From Candidatus Gastranaerophilales bacterium (lineage in GTDB: Bacteria; Cyanobacteriota; Vampirovibrionia; Gastranaerophilales; Gastranaerophilaceae), in the NCBI GenBank assembly GCA_944323115.1, contig CALURG010000036.1:1-36542 (forward strand): a stretch of DNA of 36,542 nt, in the 5' to 3' direction. The notes beneath the pieces are model-generated. The model did no database searches. It saw only the letters and a list, made by a program, of their open reading frames with translations, and was not told the origin of the DNA. Position 1 is the first letter of the stretch, and each line of letters opens with the position of its first letter. A program made the translations under genes and the position numbers. Positions 8,801 through 15,884 of this stretch are shown piece after piece.

Positions 8801-11043
8801 ATATCACCGTTGATAACAAGATTTCCGTCTGTCAAACTGACGCTTTCGCCATTAGCATCATCACTGGAAATTTTACCGTTTATAGTAACAGTACCGGAAT
8901 TTTCCAAATCCTGATTTACGTTTATACTCGCACCGTCACTGAGTACAATATTGCTGTTCAAACCAACACTGGAACCTCCGTTGAGATTCACCGAACCGGC
9001 TTGAATATTACTTGTACCGCCTAAAAATTCAGAATTTACTTCAACAGAGCCGCCCGTTTGATTGTAAATACCTTTAAACCCGTCGTTCAAAGAGCCTGTC
9101 TCAAGTACGAGTTTTGCACCTTCGTTATTAATAACAGCATTGGCCGTACCTGCAATACCGCTGCCGATGGAAACAGTTTTTGTACCTATCAAATTTGTTT
9201 TTGAACCGTCAATTGCATAGATATCATTTAGAGCACCTGCCGCTGTATTTTCAGCAAATGTTATATCACCTGTAGATGTATCTAAGCTTGCAATACCGGC
9301 ATTGTAAATAGCACCGCCTTGCGCTGATGATGTATTGTCTACAAAAGAGGTCTTACCATTTACAGTTAAAACCGCAACTTTTCCATCATATATAGCATTG
9401 TATATAGCGCCACCGTTGCCTGTTGCACTATTACCGATAAACTGTGTATTCTTCCCTACTTCGGTTTCTGAACCCCAGTTAGAAATAGCACCCCCTGTTT
9501 TTGCTGCTGTATTGTTTTCAAATATAGCACCTTCACCTATTGTAATCGTAGCGCCATTGTTAGCATTAAAGTTCATTATTGCACCACCATGTGATGAACT
9601 TGAACTATTACCAATAAATTCTGCGTTTTTACCAATGGTTACAGAAGAAATTGCACCATCCGTATCTTGATATATAGCACCGCCACCATAACCAACAGCT
9701 GTGTTGTTATAGAATTTTGCTCTGTCACCTATTTCAGTATTAGCACGTTGATTGTGTACTGCACCACCTTGACCACCTATCGATTTGTTCCCGATAAATA
9801 AAGCATCATCACCAATAATGGTTTTGCCTGAACCTGTATCAACAGTAGAGACAGCACCACCAACAGAATTTGCCGTGTTATAAGCAAAAACTGCACTATC
9901 GCCAAAGTCTATCGTAGAACCTTCGCCATAGTTCATTATGGCACCACCTTGATTTGCAGTGTTGCCGGCAAAGATATTATTACCGCTAAAAGACACATCT
10001 GCACCATTAAAATTATATAAAGCACCGCCATTTAACGCAGCACTATTACCATTTTGGGCACCAATTATATTTCCGTCAGTATCTTTTACAAATTCACCAA
10101 AAGCAACATTTTCTAAAGTCATATCTGCCGGATTGTATATTGCACCACCAGAACCTGTTTGTGCTTTATTGTTTGTAAAACTTGTATTTTTTATAGAAGA
10201 AGAAGCAGCATAAGAAACATCGGGATCTGTTGTTATATGGATTGCACCACCATCAATACCTGCTTTATTGTTATCAAAAGAAACAAGATTTATTCCATCA
10301 CCAACATTTAATGTTGTATACTGACTGGCAACAGCGCCTCCATAACTTCCTGCTTCATTATTTTTAAATACAGTAGAGCCGTTAATTTCGACATTATTTC
10401 CATTTATAGCAAAGTACTGACCTGCAAATATTGCACCGCCCCAAGTACCTGCTTTATTACCGTCAAAAGTTACAGATGTAATTTGCGTATTAGAGTCACC
10501 AGCATATATAGCACCACCAAGTGAACCTGCCACATTACCGACAAAAGAAGAACCTTCGCCAATTGTTAATTGTGCCAAATCAGTTAAATTGGTATCTACA
10601 TATATTGCACCGCCTGCAGACCATGCCGGCTTTCCTGTTATAGAATTATAACCATTGTTTACAAAGCTTACATTTTCACCGATAGAAAGAGTTCCGCCAT
10701 TCCAAGAAGCTATAGCCCCACCGGCAGAACGATAATCTTTTATATTGGATTCTGAAACTGGTTGATTTAGATAATTTTCTACAAAAGACGTACCATCGCC
10801 TATATTAACCGTTCCACCATTACTATATATAGCACCGCCGCCATAATTTTGCGCTGTAGATGTATTATGAGTGAAGGAAGATCCTGCATCAACATTAAAA
10901 GTTTCACCTGCATTCACATATTTTGCACCACCATTTGGTGCTGTATAGTTTTCAAAAACTTCCGCAAAAACACACGAAGTAGATACAAACCATGATGTCA
11001 AAAGTAAAGAGACTACCATACGTTTTGCAAATTTATTCTTCAT
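5872..11043 (-). CDS. Large autotransporter with Pmp-type GGA/FxxN repeats
   Basis: A 1723-residue type V-secreted outer-membrane protein. It has a Sec signal peptide (MKNKFAKRMVVSLLLTSWFV..., probable cut VFA/EV near residue 28). The passenger, to about residue 1430, is predicted beta-helix. Residues 38-580 hold 17 GGA[I/V/L] tetrapeptides plus one GGAK, alternating with FxxN motifs such as FVNN, FIGN and FENN, the signature of chlamydial polymorphic membrane proteins. Residues 650-1020 hold three longer repeats with YNQxxG and FxGTNxI motifs. The last 260 or so residues, from about DGSLWFKAYGAF, look like an autotransporter beta-barrel of amphipathic strands. The final residues WKVGKE lack the usual terminal aromatic. 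A good ribosome site (TAGGAG) lies 6 bases before the ATG. A role in adhesion or surface interaction is likely but not shown. The gene appears monocistronic. Confidence 0.9.
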   Translation of the reverse strand: MKNKFAKRMVVSLLLTSWFVSTSCVFAEVFENYTAPNGGAKYVNAGETFNVDAGSSFTHNTSTAQNYGGGAIYSNGGTVNIGDGTSFVENYLNQPVSESNIKDYRSAGGAIASWNGGTLSIGENVSFVNNGYNSITGKPAWSAGGAIYVDTNLTDLAQLTIGEGSSFVGNVAGSLGGAIYAGDSNTQITSVTFDGNKAGTWGGAIFAGQYFAINGNNVEINGSTVFKNNEAGSYGGAVASQYTTLNVGDGINLVSFDNNKAGIDGGAIHITTDPDVSYAASSSIKNTSFTNNKAQTGSGGAIYNPADMTLENVAFGEFVKDTDGNIIGAQNGNSAALNGGALYNFNGADVSFSGNNIFAGNTANQGGAIMNYGEGSTIDFGDSAVFAYNTANSVGGAVSTVDTGSGKTIIGDDALFIGNKSIGGQGGAVHNQRANTEIGDRAKFYNNTAVGYGGGAIYQDTDGAISSVTIGKNAEFIGNSSSSSHGGAIMNFNANNGATITIGEGAIFENNTAAKTGGAISNWGSETEVGKNTQFIGNSATGNGGAIYNAIYDGKVAVLTVNGKTSFVDNTSSAQGGAIYNAGIASLDTSTGDITFAENTAAGALNDIYAIDGSKTNLIGTKTVSIGSGIAGTANAVINNEGAKLVLETGSLNDGFKGIYNQTGGSVEVNSEFLGGTSNIQAGSVNLNGGSSVGLNSNIVLSDGASINVNQDLENSGTVTINGKISSDDANGESVSLTDGNLVINGDMSGFKGSFVQDGDVDTTTTINDGATFFGGTNDINSGTLVVKQRAILANDITINDYSVALDLDGREYDLSVDGIQISQNGSIKGALNLENTEVKVDKTTGIQSDIYVGQGSTLVNKDDSTELAVGDASHNVTVSLGSGFETTEDHVFNVADGSTVSLTPNADSEKAGGTLTLNGTIKGDRGANILVDGTELKTGEGKYSTGTVIINSINDEFNGTYNQNDGTVIVNKDAVFFYGTNNINTIEDTDLPGTYKSGSLVLEDGALLSNNVNINGNDNASVGDLASVTFKGDAMGLSGVANDITQEDIKNGVFNYAATETAKGNTVQVNNAGVLFSNGTVIKELDAATNSLVLSKDKGVRLLGFGNGSGVEGDVTLGEKTGLVYTDGAYINNDTTLNMTNADLVFANNSTNINYDVEITDNSSGNITMAGSGTTSVSSKLNANINVAVENGVLNLDNKTTTSIGDVSANEGAINLKADNLSVKNVKVSGQNGAANFNGNITQGGAASVVDGGTLGLMGNAKLDSVTANNGNLNLTNSAVNTVNIDNLTVNGDSSIFFDADPRSQQTDTIIVNNQISAGDGTDTDPYKQVIVGGINFTQSPIDSNVQFDISNLIQGNSTNPNLIRLPDGGIVTNTAMGQYLLTSSGAGTPMVTANLTYLNPQMYRGQVATIAAWQNQLVVNNMLFDHMNLVTRKLMDDERTANKYAAAVPQIDPYQYNIQDGSLWFKAYGAFETLSMTKGLNVGNNLYGSLIGADFPLIKLKNGWKLVPTAYIGYNGAHQHFNGVSMYQNGAQLGVMGTAYKGDFMTSLMAYGGGYANDMTVRGDYGNGSDTTGNWFAGVASKSAYNIRLPHDFIIQPAFMAAYNAFGQQNWGSNFGSMSMSSGMLNGLNVAPGLNFIWQKKTFSIYAMTQLVYNVMGGVDGKAGNIDLGYVRMRHCYFEYGLGVMKKFKDTFSGYLQFTIRNGGRTGIGFSGGLQWKVGKE
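7996..9085 (-). repeat. Second repeat block in the autotransporter passenger
   Basis: Three diverged copies of a roughly 100-residue unit can be seen. Each runs F[K/N]Gx[Y/F]xQ, then [V/I]N..[A/F]FF.GTN.I...G.LV[V/L], then a segment ending in N[D/N][I/V][T/N]IN. They start near 9082, 8800 and 8170 and differ in length through insertions. This is a protein-level repeat of the beta-helix, not a DNA element. Confidence 0.55.
9303..10932 (-). repeat. GGA/FxxN repeat array in the autotransporter passenger
   Basis: About 18 copies of the GGA[I/V/L] motif occur at irregular spacing of roughly 25-45 codons, each paired with an FxxN. At DNA level this appears as recurring GCACC[A/G]CC on the plus strand. 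The repeats are diverged, so recent tandem duplication is not obvious. Confidence 0.85.
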
Positions 11044-11179
11044 TCCAGACTCCTAATAATTAGTAAAATATTTTTTTAATAAATTGTCCCCAATATAGAC
11101 AAAGTTATTATTTATAATATCATTTACAAAAAAAAAATTGAATACATTAAAAACATGAATGTAAAATCGTTACTATTCT

Positions 11180-11899
11180 TTATATTTCAGCACTACCATC
11201 TTGTTTAATTTTGTTAAGTGCTTTTTTGGCACCTGTGCTTTCTTTAGCGAGATTTATTACAAAATCAGCAGCTTCTGAATCACGAGCAATAGCTTCTTTT
11301 AGTGCAAGAATATCTTCGACATTCAAATCAGCACCATCTGTCATTTTGTTCAAATTTTCATTAAAAAGTTCTTGAGCTTTTTCGTCATAGCCTGGAAGAT
11401 TCATTTTAAAGCCATACCATTTATGAATTTGATGAAGCAGATAATAAATATTTATTTCCATATCTCTCATAACAAACATATCTTTTGATTGAAAAGAGAT
11501 ATTTAATTTTTTTTGAGAAAGCAAATAAACAAAAAAATTCAAATACAAAGCTTTTAGACCATTCATCGGAGCAACAAAGCCTTCTTCCAGCTTAATCTTT
11601 TTTAGAATTTTATCCGCCCAAGGCACTTTATGAACTTCTGTTCCATGTTCTTCAATGTATTTTAAAAGCTTTTCTGGTTTTAAAGAACAAGTTTTTACAA
11701 TATTTTTAAGTTCAGCATCCATTTGCTCAAGCATTTTTTCAGTTTGAGAAGAAAGTATCATTGTTTCTGAAGCATTAATATGAGTTTTTGTTGTAGACTG
11801 CGTATAAGTTTTAGGCTTGAGTTTATTCATTGTTTTTTCAAGCTTTTGTTTTCTTCTTTCTAAGATATAATTTATTATTCTGTTAATAAATTTTGCCAT
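11180..11899 (-). CDS. Protein of unknown function, lysine-rich, probably helical
   Basis: This encodes 239 residues that I do not recognise. There is no signal peptide, membrane span or catalytic motif. The first 40 residues are strongly basic (ILERRKQKLEKTMNKLKPK). Residues 50-105 look helical (EKMLEQMDAELKNIV). The middle contains WADKILKKIKLEEGFVAPMNGLKALYLNFF, and the end is Lys/Ala-rich. A Shine-Dalgarno sequence AGGAG (11919-11915) is 15 bases from this ATG. It lies 4 bases from an out-of-frame ATG (11910) that opens an 11-codon peptide overlapping the start, so coupled translation is possible. The gene lies upstream of the autotransporter in the same direction with a 136-base gap. No functional link can be claimed. 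Confidence 0.65.
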   Translation of the reverse strand: MAKFINRIINYILERRKQKLEKTMNKLKPKTYTQSTTKTHINASETMILSSQTEKMLEQMDAELKNIVKTCSLKPEKLLKYIEEHGTEVHKVPWADKILKKIKLEEGFVAPMNGLKALYLNFFVYLLSQKKLNISFQSKDMFVMRDMEINIYYLLHQIHKWYGFKMNLPGYDEKAQELFNENLNKMTDGADLNVEDILALKEAIARDSEAADFVINLAKESTGAKKALNKIKQDGSAEI

Positions 11900-11903
11900 A
11901 ATT

Positions 11904-11930
11904 TTGACATACTGCTCCTAAATATATAAT
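11904..11930 (+). promoter_or_regulatory. Candidate promoter for gcvPB
   Basis: TTGACA (11904-11909) is followed after 15 bases by TATAAT (11925-11930). With 17-base spacing the -10 would be TAATAT. A second TATAAT lies at 11933-11938. Transcription starting near 11937-11945 would leave a short leader with GGGGA before the ATG at 11965. The AT-rich segment also reads TATAAT on the minus strand, so it may serve the 11180-11899 gene too. Confidence 0.5.
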
Positions 11931-11964
11931 ATTATAATAACGAATGCGGGGATTTTTAACAACT

Positions 11965-13422
11965 ATGACAAAGCTGATTTTTGAAAAATCAACAGATGGC
12001 ATAAACGGTGTAAATATCATAGATGATGACATTTCGGAAGAGTCGCTCGGGATAAATCCGAAATTTTTGCGAAAAAACAAACCGGAACTGCCTCAAGTAA
12101 GCGAGTTGGAAGCTATGAGACATTTTAAAGAGCTTTCTGACAAAAACTTTTGCGTAGAATCGGGTTTTTATCCTTTAGGTTCCTGCACAATGAAATACAA
12201 CCCGAAAATTAATGAATATCTGTCTTTGCTGGAAGGATTTACGGATATTCATCCGCTTCAGGAAGATGAAGATGTTCAAGGTGCACTTGAATTAATGTAC
12301 AAACTTCAAGAAGCACTAAAAGAAATAACAGGTATGGATGCTTTTACTCTTCATGGCTCCGCCGGTGCACACGGTGAATTGTGCGGAATGATGATAGTAA
12401 AACACTATTTTAAAACAACCGGCGAAACAAACAGGAAAAAAGTTATTATACCTGATTCCGCACACGGAACAAATCCGGCATCAGCCGGTATGTGCGGGTT
12501 TGAAATAATCAGAGTAAACAGCAATGAAAAAGGTCAGGTTGATATTTGTCACCTGAAAGAACTATTTGAAGAAAACAAAGGTGAAATAGCAGCAATAATG
12601 CTGACAAACCCAAATACACTTGGTTTGTTTGAAGAAAATATTTTAGAAATTTCAAAAATTGCACACGCAAACGGAGCACTGCTTTATTACGACGGAGCAA
12701 ATTTTAACGCAATTATGGGTGTTACAAACCCTAAAATAATGGGATTTGACATAGTTCATTTGAACCTTCACAAAACATTTGCCACTCCGCATGGGGGCGG
12801 AGGACCGGGTGCAGGACCGGTGGGCGTCGTCGAAAAGCTTAAAGATTATTTGCCTGTTCCTGTTATTGATTTTGACGGCACAAAATATTTCAGAAAATAC
12901 AATTTAAAAAATACAATAGGCAAAATAAAAGAATTTCAAGGGAATTTTGGTGTTCTTATAAAAGCATATGCTTATATTTTGATGAAAGGAAACACTCTTA
13001 AAAATGCATCGATGGATGCTGTCATGAACGCAAATTATTTGAAAGAAAAACTAAAAGATTATTACAAATTGCCTTATAATTTCCCTTGCATGCACGAGTT
13101 TGTCCTCTCCGGAGACAAGCAAAAAGCACAAGGAGTTCATACACTTGAAATAGCCAAAAGACTTATGGATTACAAGTTCCATCCGCCTACCGTTTATTTC
13201 CCGCTTATTGTTTCGGAAGCTTTGATGATAGAACCCACTGAATCTGAAAACAAAACAAGGCTGGATGAATTTGCACAAGCAATGATAACCATTGCAAAGG
13301 AGATTGAAACAAACCCTCAAGAAGTTCTCAATGCACCTCACAGCACACCCGTAAAACGAGTGGATGAGATAAATGCGGCAAGACACTTGGATTTAAAATT
13401 CACAAAAAATAATAAAGAATAA
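11965..13422 (+). CDS. gcvPB: Glycine dehydrogenase (decarboxylating) subunit 2, P-protein beta part
   Basis: The PLP-bearing half of the two-subunit P-protein of the glycine cleavage system, which decarboxylates glycine and passes the aminomethyl group to the lipoyl H-protein. The 485 residues match the family. Visible landmarks are ESGFYPLGSCTMKYNPKINE (67-84), HGSAGAHGELCG (130-141), DSAHGTNPASAG (164-175) and the PLP lysine Lys270 in HLNLHKTF, followed by a glycine-rich loop (ATPHGGGGPGAGP). I chose the ATG at 11965 because MTKLIFEKS is the family-typical start and GGGGA precedes it. The ATG at 11944 would overlap the promoter region. The partners gcvPA, gcvT and gcvH are not in the window, which is unusual because gcvPA normally adjoins. 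Confidence 0.93.
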   Translation: MTKLIFEKSTDGINGVNIIDDDISEESLGINPKFLRKNKPELPQVSELEAMRHFKELSDKNFCVESGFYPLGSCTMKYNPKINEYLSLLEGFTDIHPLQEDEDVQGALELMYKLQEALKEITGMDAFTLHGSAGAHGELCGMMIVKHYFKTTGETNRKKVIIPDSAHGTNPASAGMCGFEIIRVNSNEKGQVDICHLKELFEENKGEIAAIMLTNPNTLGLFEENILEISKIAHANGALLYYDGANFNAIMGVTNPKIMGFDIVHLNLHKTFATPHGGGGPGAGPVGVVEKLKDYLPVPVIDFDGTKYFRKYNLKNTIGKIKEFQGNFGVLIKAYAYILMKGNTLKNASMDAVMNANYLKEKLKDYYKLPYNFPCMHEFVLSGDKQKAQGVHTLEIAKRLMDYKFHPPTVYFPLIVSEALMIEPTESENKTRLDEFAQAMITIAKEIETNPQEVLNAPHSTPVKRVDEINAARHLDLKFTKNNKE

Positions 13423-13438
13423 AGGGAAAAGTAATCAT

Positions 13439-14098
13439 ATGCATGAATATTACTTTAAAATAAGAAAAGGCGACATAGAGTTTGAGTTTTCCACATCTGA
13501 CAAAAATGCTTTTGAACAACAGCTTTCTGATTGGATAAACGGTCTTGTAAAAAGCAGCAACGAAGGAAATGAGATAAAGAAAGATGAAAACATGCCTGCT
13601 GTTGAGACAGAGCATGAAAATAGCGAACAACTAACAAGAAGCGGTTTTATCGATGTAAAAAATCTTGCCTCAATAAATGAAATGCAATCACCGTCTTTTG
13701 AATTCAGTGAAAAACAAGAAGAAACTCCATCCGAGCCGGGAGTAAGTTTTGAAGATGCACTGAATGATTCAATTCAAAACCCCAAAACAGAGGTTGTAGA
13801 AAAAACCGACCCGACTTCAGATTTTGAAGAATTTTTAAAATCATACAATCCCGAATCACAGATTGATTATCTTATTATTACCGCTCTTTACATATTAAAC
13901 GTTGAAAATCAAGAGAGATTCACAATCAAGCAATTAAACGCCAAATTGGTTCCTTTGACCGGAAAGCCTGTTGACCACGCTATTATGCAAGAAGCGACGG
14001 AAAGCGAATATGTAAAAGTTGTACCCGATTTGACTGGAACAAGCGAGTTTACTGAATACACCCTCACGGAAAAAGGTGAAGGTTATTTCGTTTTGTAA
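13439..14098 (+). CDS. Unknown protein with probable C-terminal winged helix
   Basis: This encodes 219 residues and begins 16 bases after gcvPB, so it is probably cotranscribed. The N-terminal 35 residues (MHEYYFKIRKGDIEFEFSTSD) look like a small beta unit. Residues 45-140 are acidic, Glu/Ser/Pro-rich and likely disordered. Residues 140-219 resemble a winged helix: IDYLIITALYILNVENQERF, a helix FTIKQLNAKLVPLTGKPVD, then a TEYTLTEKGEGYF wing like that of marR- or PadR-type proteins. This could mediate DNA or protein binding. No family name is assigned. The gene ends 9 bases before the convergent acyl-activating enzyme gene, with no clear terminator between them. Confidence 0.6.
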   Translation: MHEYYFKIRKGDIEFEFSTSDKNAFEQQLSDWINGLVKSSNEGNEIKKDENMPAVETEHENSEQLTRSGFIDVKNLASINEMQSPSFEFSEKQEETPSEPGVSFEDALNDSIQNPKTEVVEKTDPTSDFEEFLKSYNPESQIDYLIITALYILNVENQERFTIKQLNAKLVPLTGKPVDHAIMQEATESEYVKVVPDLTGTSEFTEYTLTEKGEGYFVL

Positions 14099-14107
14099 CC
14101 GTCATTT

Positions 14108-15820
14108 TTATACGTTTACAAGTTCTTTTACTTCTTTGCGTTTTATTTTCCTTGTTGTTGTCTTAGGCAGAGGATCTTTTTTAACAACTATGTTCACAGG
14201 TCTTTTGTACGGAGCAAGATGAGCGGAATAAAGTTTGACTTCTTCTCGTACCCTTTTTTCAAGTTCTTTGTCATCAGAACATTCTGATATCAAATTTTCT
14301 GAAGGAACTACTACAGCAACAATGTCCTCCGTACCTTCTTTTGCCCCCGATGTTCTGGAAGAACCGAATACACATACTTCCGAAAAATTTTCATTTTCTC
14401 CAAGAACTGATTCAACCTCTTCAGGAAAAACCTTCTTGCCGCCTGAGAGAACAATCATATTTTTTATTCTGCCAGTTATGTGGATATGTCCGTCCTTATC
14501 AATATCAGCAATGTCACCGGTATGCAGCCATCCGTCAGACGTAAAAGCTTCGGCCGTAAGTTCCGGACGTTTGTAATATCCTTTCATAATTGACGGGCCT
14601 TTAAGCAAAAGCTCTCCCGTATTTTTATCGACTTTTGCCTGAACACTTTTAAGCGGTCTTCCGACAGAAGCAATGTCTCCTCTTTTGTCATAATTTACAC
14701 AAACAACCGGGCTGGTTTCAGTAAGTCCGTACCCTTGAAAAACTCTTATACCGATTCTCTCAAAAAATTCGCCTACCGATACATCAAGAGGTGCACCGCC
14801 TGAAATACATCCAAAGAAATTGCCGCCAAACTTTTTGTGAATTTTGCTAAACATCAATTTTCTGATTGTATAAGACGGTATGTATTTTGAAATTGCCAGC
14901 ATAAAACGAAACGCCTTTTGAACAAAAGGACTCGAATTCTTTATTTCCGTTTCAATACCTGTTTTTAAAAGCTTAAGAAAAGCCGGAACAACTATCATAA
15001 AGTTTACATTCTTTTCCTGCATAATACTTAAAATATCTTTAGGCTTCAAACTCTTTGTGTAATAGATAGATAATCCCCAGCTTAAAATTACGGAAAAACC
15101 GACCGTCAATTCAAACAAATGGTTCATAGGTAAAATAGACAAAATCGAAGAAACTTTTCTTCTGCCAAAAAAGTTTTTGTACAACGTAGACATATCATTT
15201 AACTGTGTAAGCATATTGTTAAAAGATATTTCAACACCTTTGGGAGCACCGGTTGTTCCGGATGTATAAATTATAAGTGCAGTTGACTTTGAACTTCTGT
15301 GTTTCCACTTTGTTTCATAATTCTGCGGCATAGAATTTATGGAAATAAGCTCATTTTCGTCATGTACGTCATCTAATGAAATAATATATTTTATGCAATC
15401 AAGTTCTTTTTGTAATTCTTTTGCAAGCGAAACAAAAGAGTTTGATACAACAAGTATTGAAGGGCAGCAATCAGACAAAATAGATTTTAGCTCATATTTG
15501 GTAAGCTTGATATCCAAAGGAACCGTTACCATGCCTGACATTACGGAAGCGAACACTACCGCTCCGAATTCAGGACGGGATTCGGACAATATTGCCAGTC
15601 TTTCACCTTTATGAACTTGTATATCGTTAATTAAATAACAAGCAATTTTTCTTGAAAGACGTCCGATTCCCTTGTAGGTAAATTCATTCCAGCCGTGAGC
15701 CGTTCTAATCCCAAGTGCTATGTTATTTTGATAATCATCCGTTTTATTCTCCAAAAATAACAGAATATTTCTGAACATTCTTTCCGGTTTTTTGTCATTG
15801 TCTGATTTTTTAATCTTCAT
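14108..15820 (-). CDS. AMP-forming acyl-CoA/acyl-ACP synthetase (FadD-like)
   Basis: An adenylate-forming enzyme that activates a carboxylic acid, most likely a long-chain fatty acid, with ATP and then transfers it to CoA or ACP. The 570 residues hold the complete ANL-superfamily motif set: the P-loop YTSGTTGAPKGVE (185-197), GYGLTETSP (363-371), the hinge GDIADIDKDGHIHITGRIKN around 430-448, and a C-terminal KTTTRKIKR with the adenylation lysine. The protein is shorter than classic FadD, and acyl-ACP synthetases are an alternative. It lies 64 bases after the binding-domain/TolC fusion gene in the same direction, with a weak GGGG ribosome site. The nearby acyl-ACP thioesterase suggests fatty-acid recycling, but the substrate cannot be read from the sequence. 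Confidence 0.85.
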   Translation of the reverse strand: MKIKKSDNDKKPERMFRNILLFLENKTDDYQNNIALGIRTAHGWNEFTYKGIGRLSRKIACYLINDIQVHKGERLAILSESRPEFGAVVFASVMSGMVTVPLDIKLTKYELKSILSDCCPSILVVSNSFVSLAKELQKELDCIKYIISLDDVHDENELISINSMPQNYETKWKHRSSKSTALIIYTSGTTGAPKGVEISFNNMLTQLNDMSTLYKNFFGRRKVSSILSILPMNHLFELTVGFSVILSWGLSIYYTKSLKPKDILSIMQEKNVNFMIVVPAFLKLLKTGIETEIKNSSPFVQKAFRFMLAISKYIPSYTIRKLMFSKIHKKFGGNFFGCISGGAPLDVSVGEFFERIGIRVFQGYGLTETSPVVCVNYDKRGDIASVGRPLKSVQAKVDKNTGELLLKGPSIMKGYYKRPELTAEAFTSDGWLHTGDIADIDKDGHIHITGRIKNMIVLSGGKKVFPEEVESVLGENENFSEVCVFGSSRTSGAKEGTEDIVAVVVPSENLISECSDDKELEKRVREEVKLYSAHLAPYKRPVNIVVKKDPLPKTTTRKIKRKEVKELVNV

Positions 15821-15884
15821 TTTTACCCCACAAAAATACTTCGCACTTTATCTTTATATAGTTTTCAGACCATTTTTGAAAACA

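Noticed and set aside
6661..10213. Several plus-strand open frames across the autotransporter
   Set aside because: Shadows of the repeat-rich coding sequence. Compositions mirror the repeats and no ribosome sites are seen.
9303..10932. Regularly recurring GCACCACC-like DNA motif resembling a CRISPR or DNA repeat array
   Set aside because: Spacing is irregular and the repeats are codons for GGA motifs within one long open frame.
14099..14107. Terminator between the convergent genes ending at 14098 and 14108
   Set aside because: Only an imperfect TTGTAA/TTTACAA pairing is present, without a T run of useful length.
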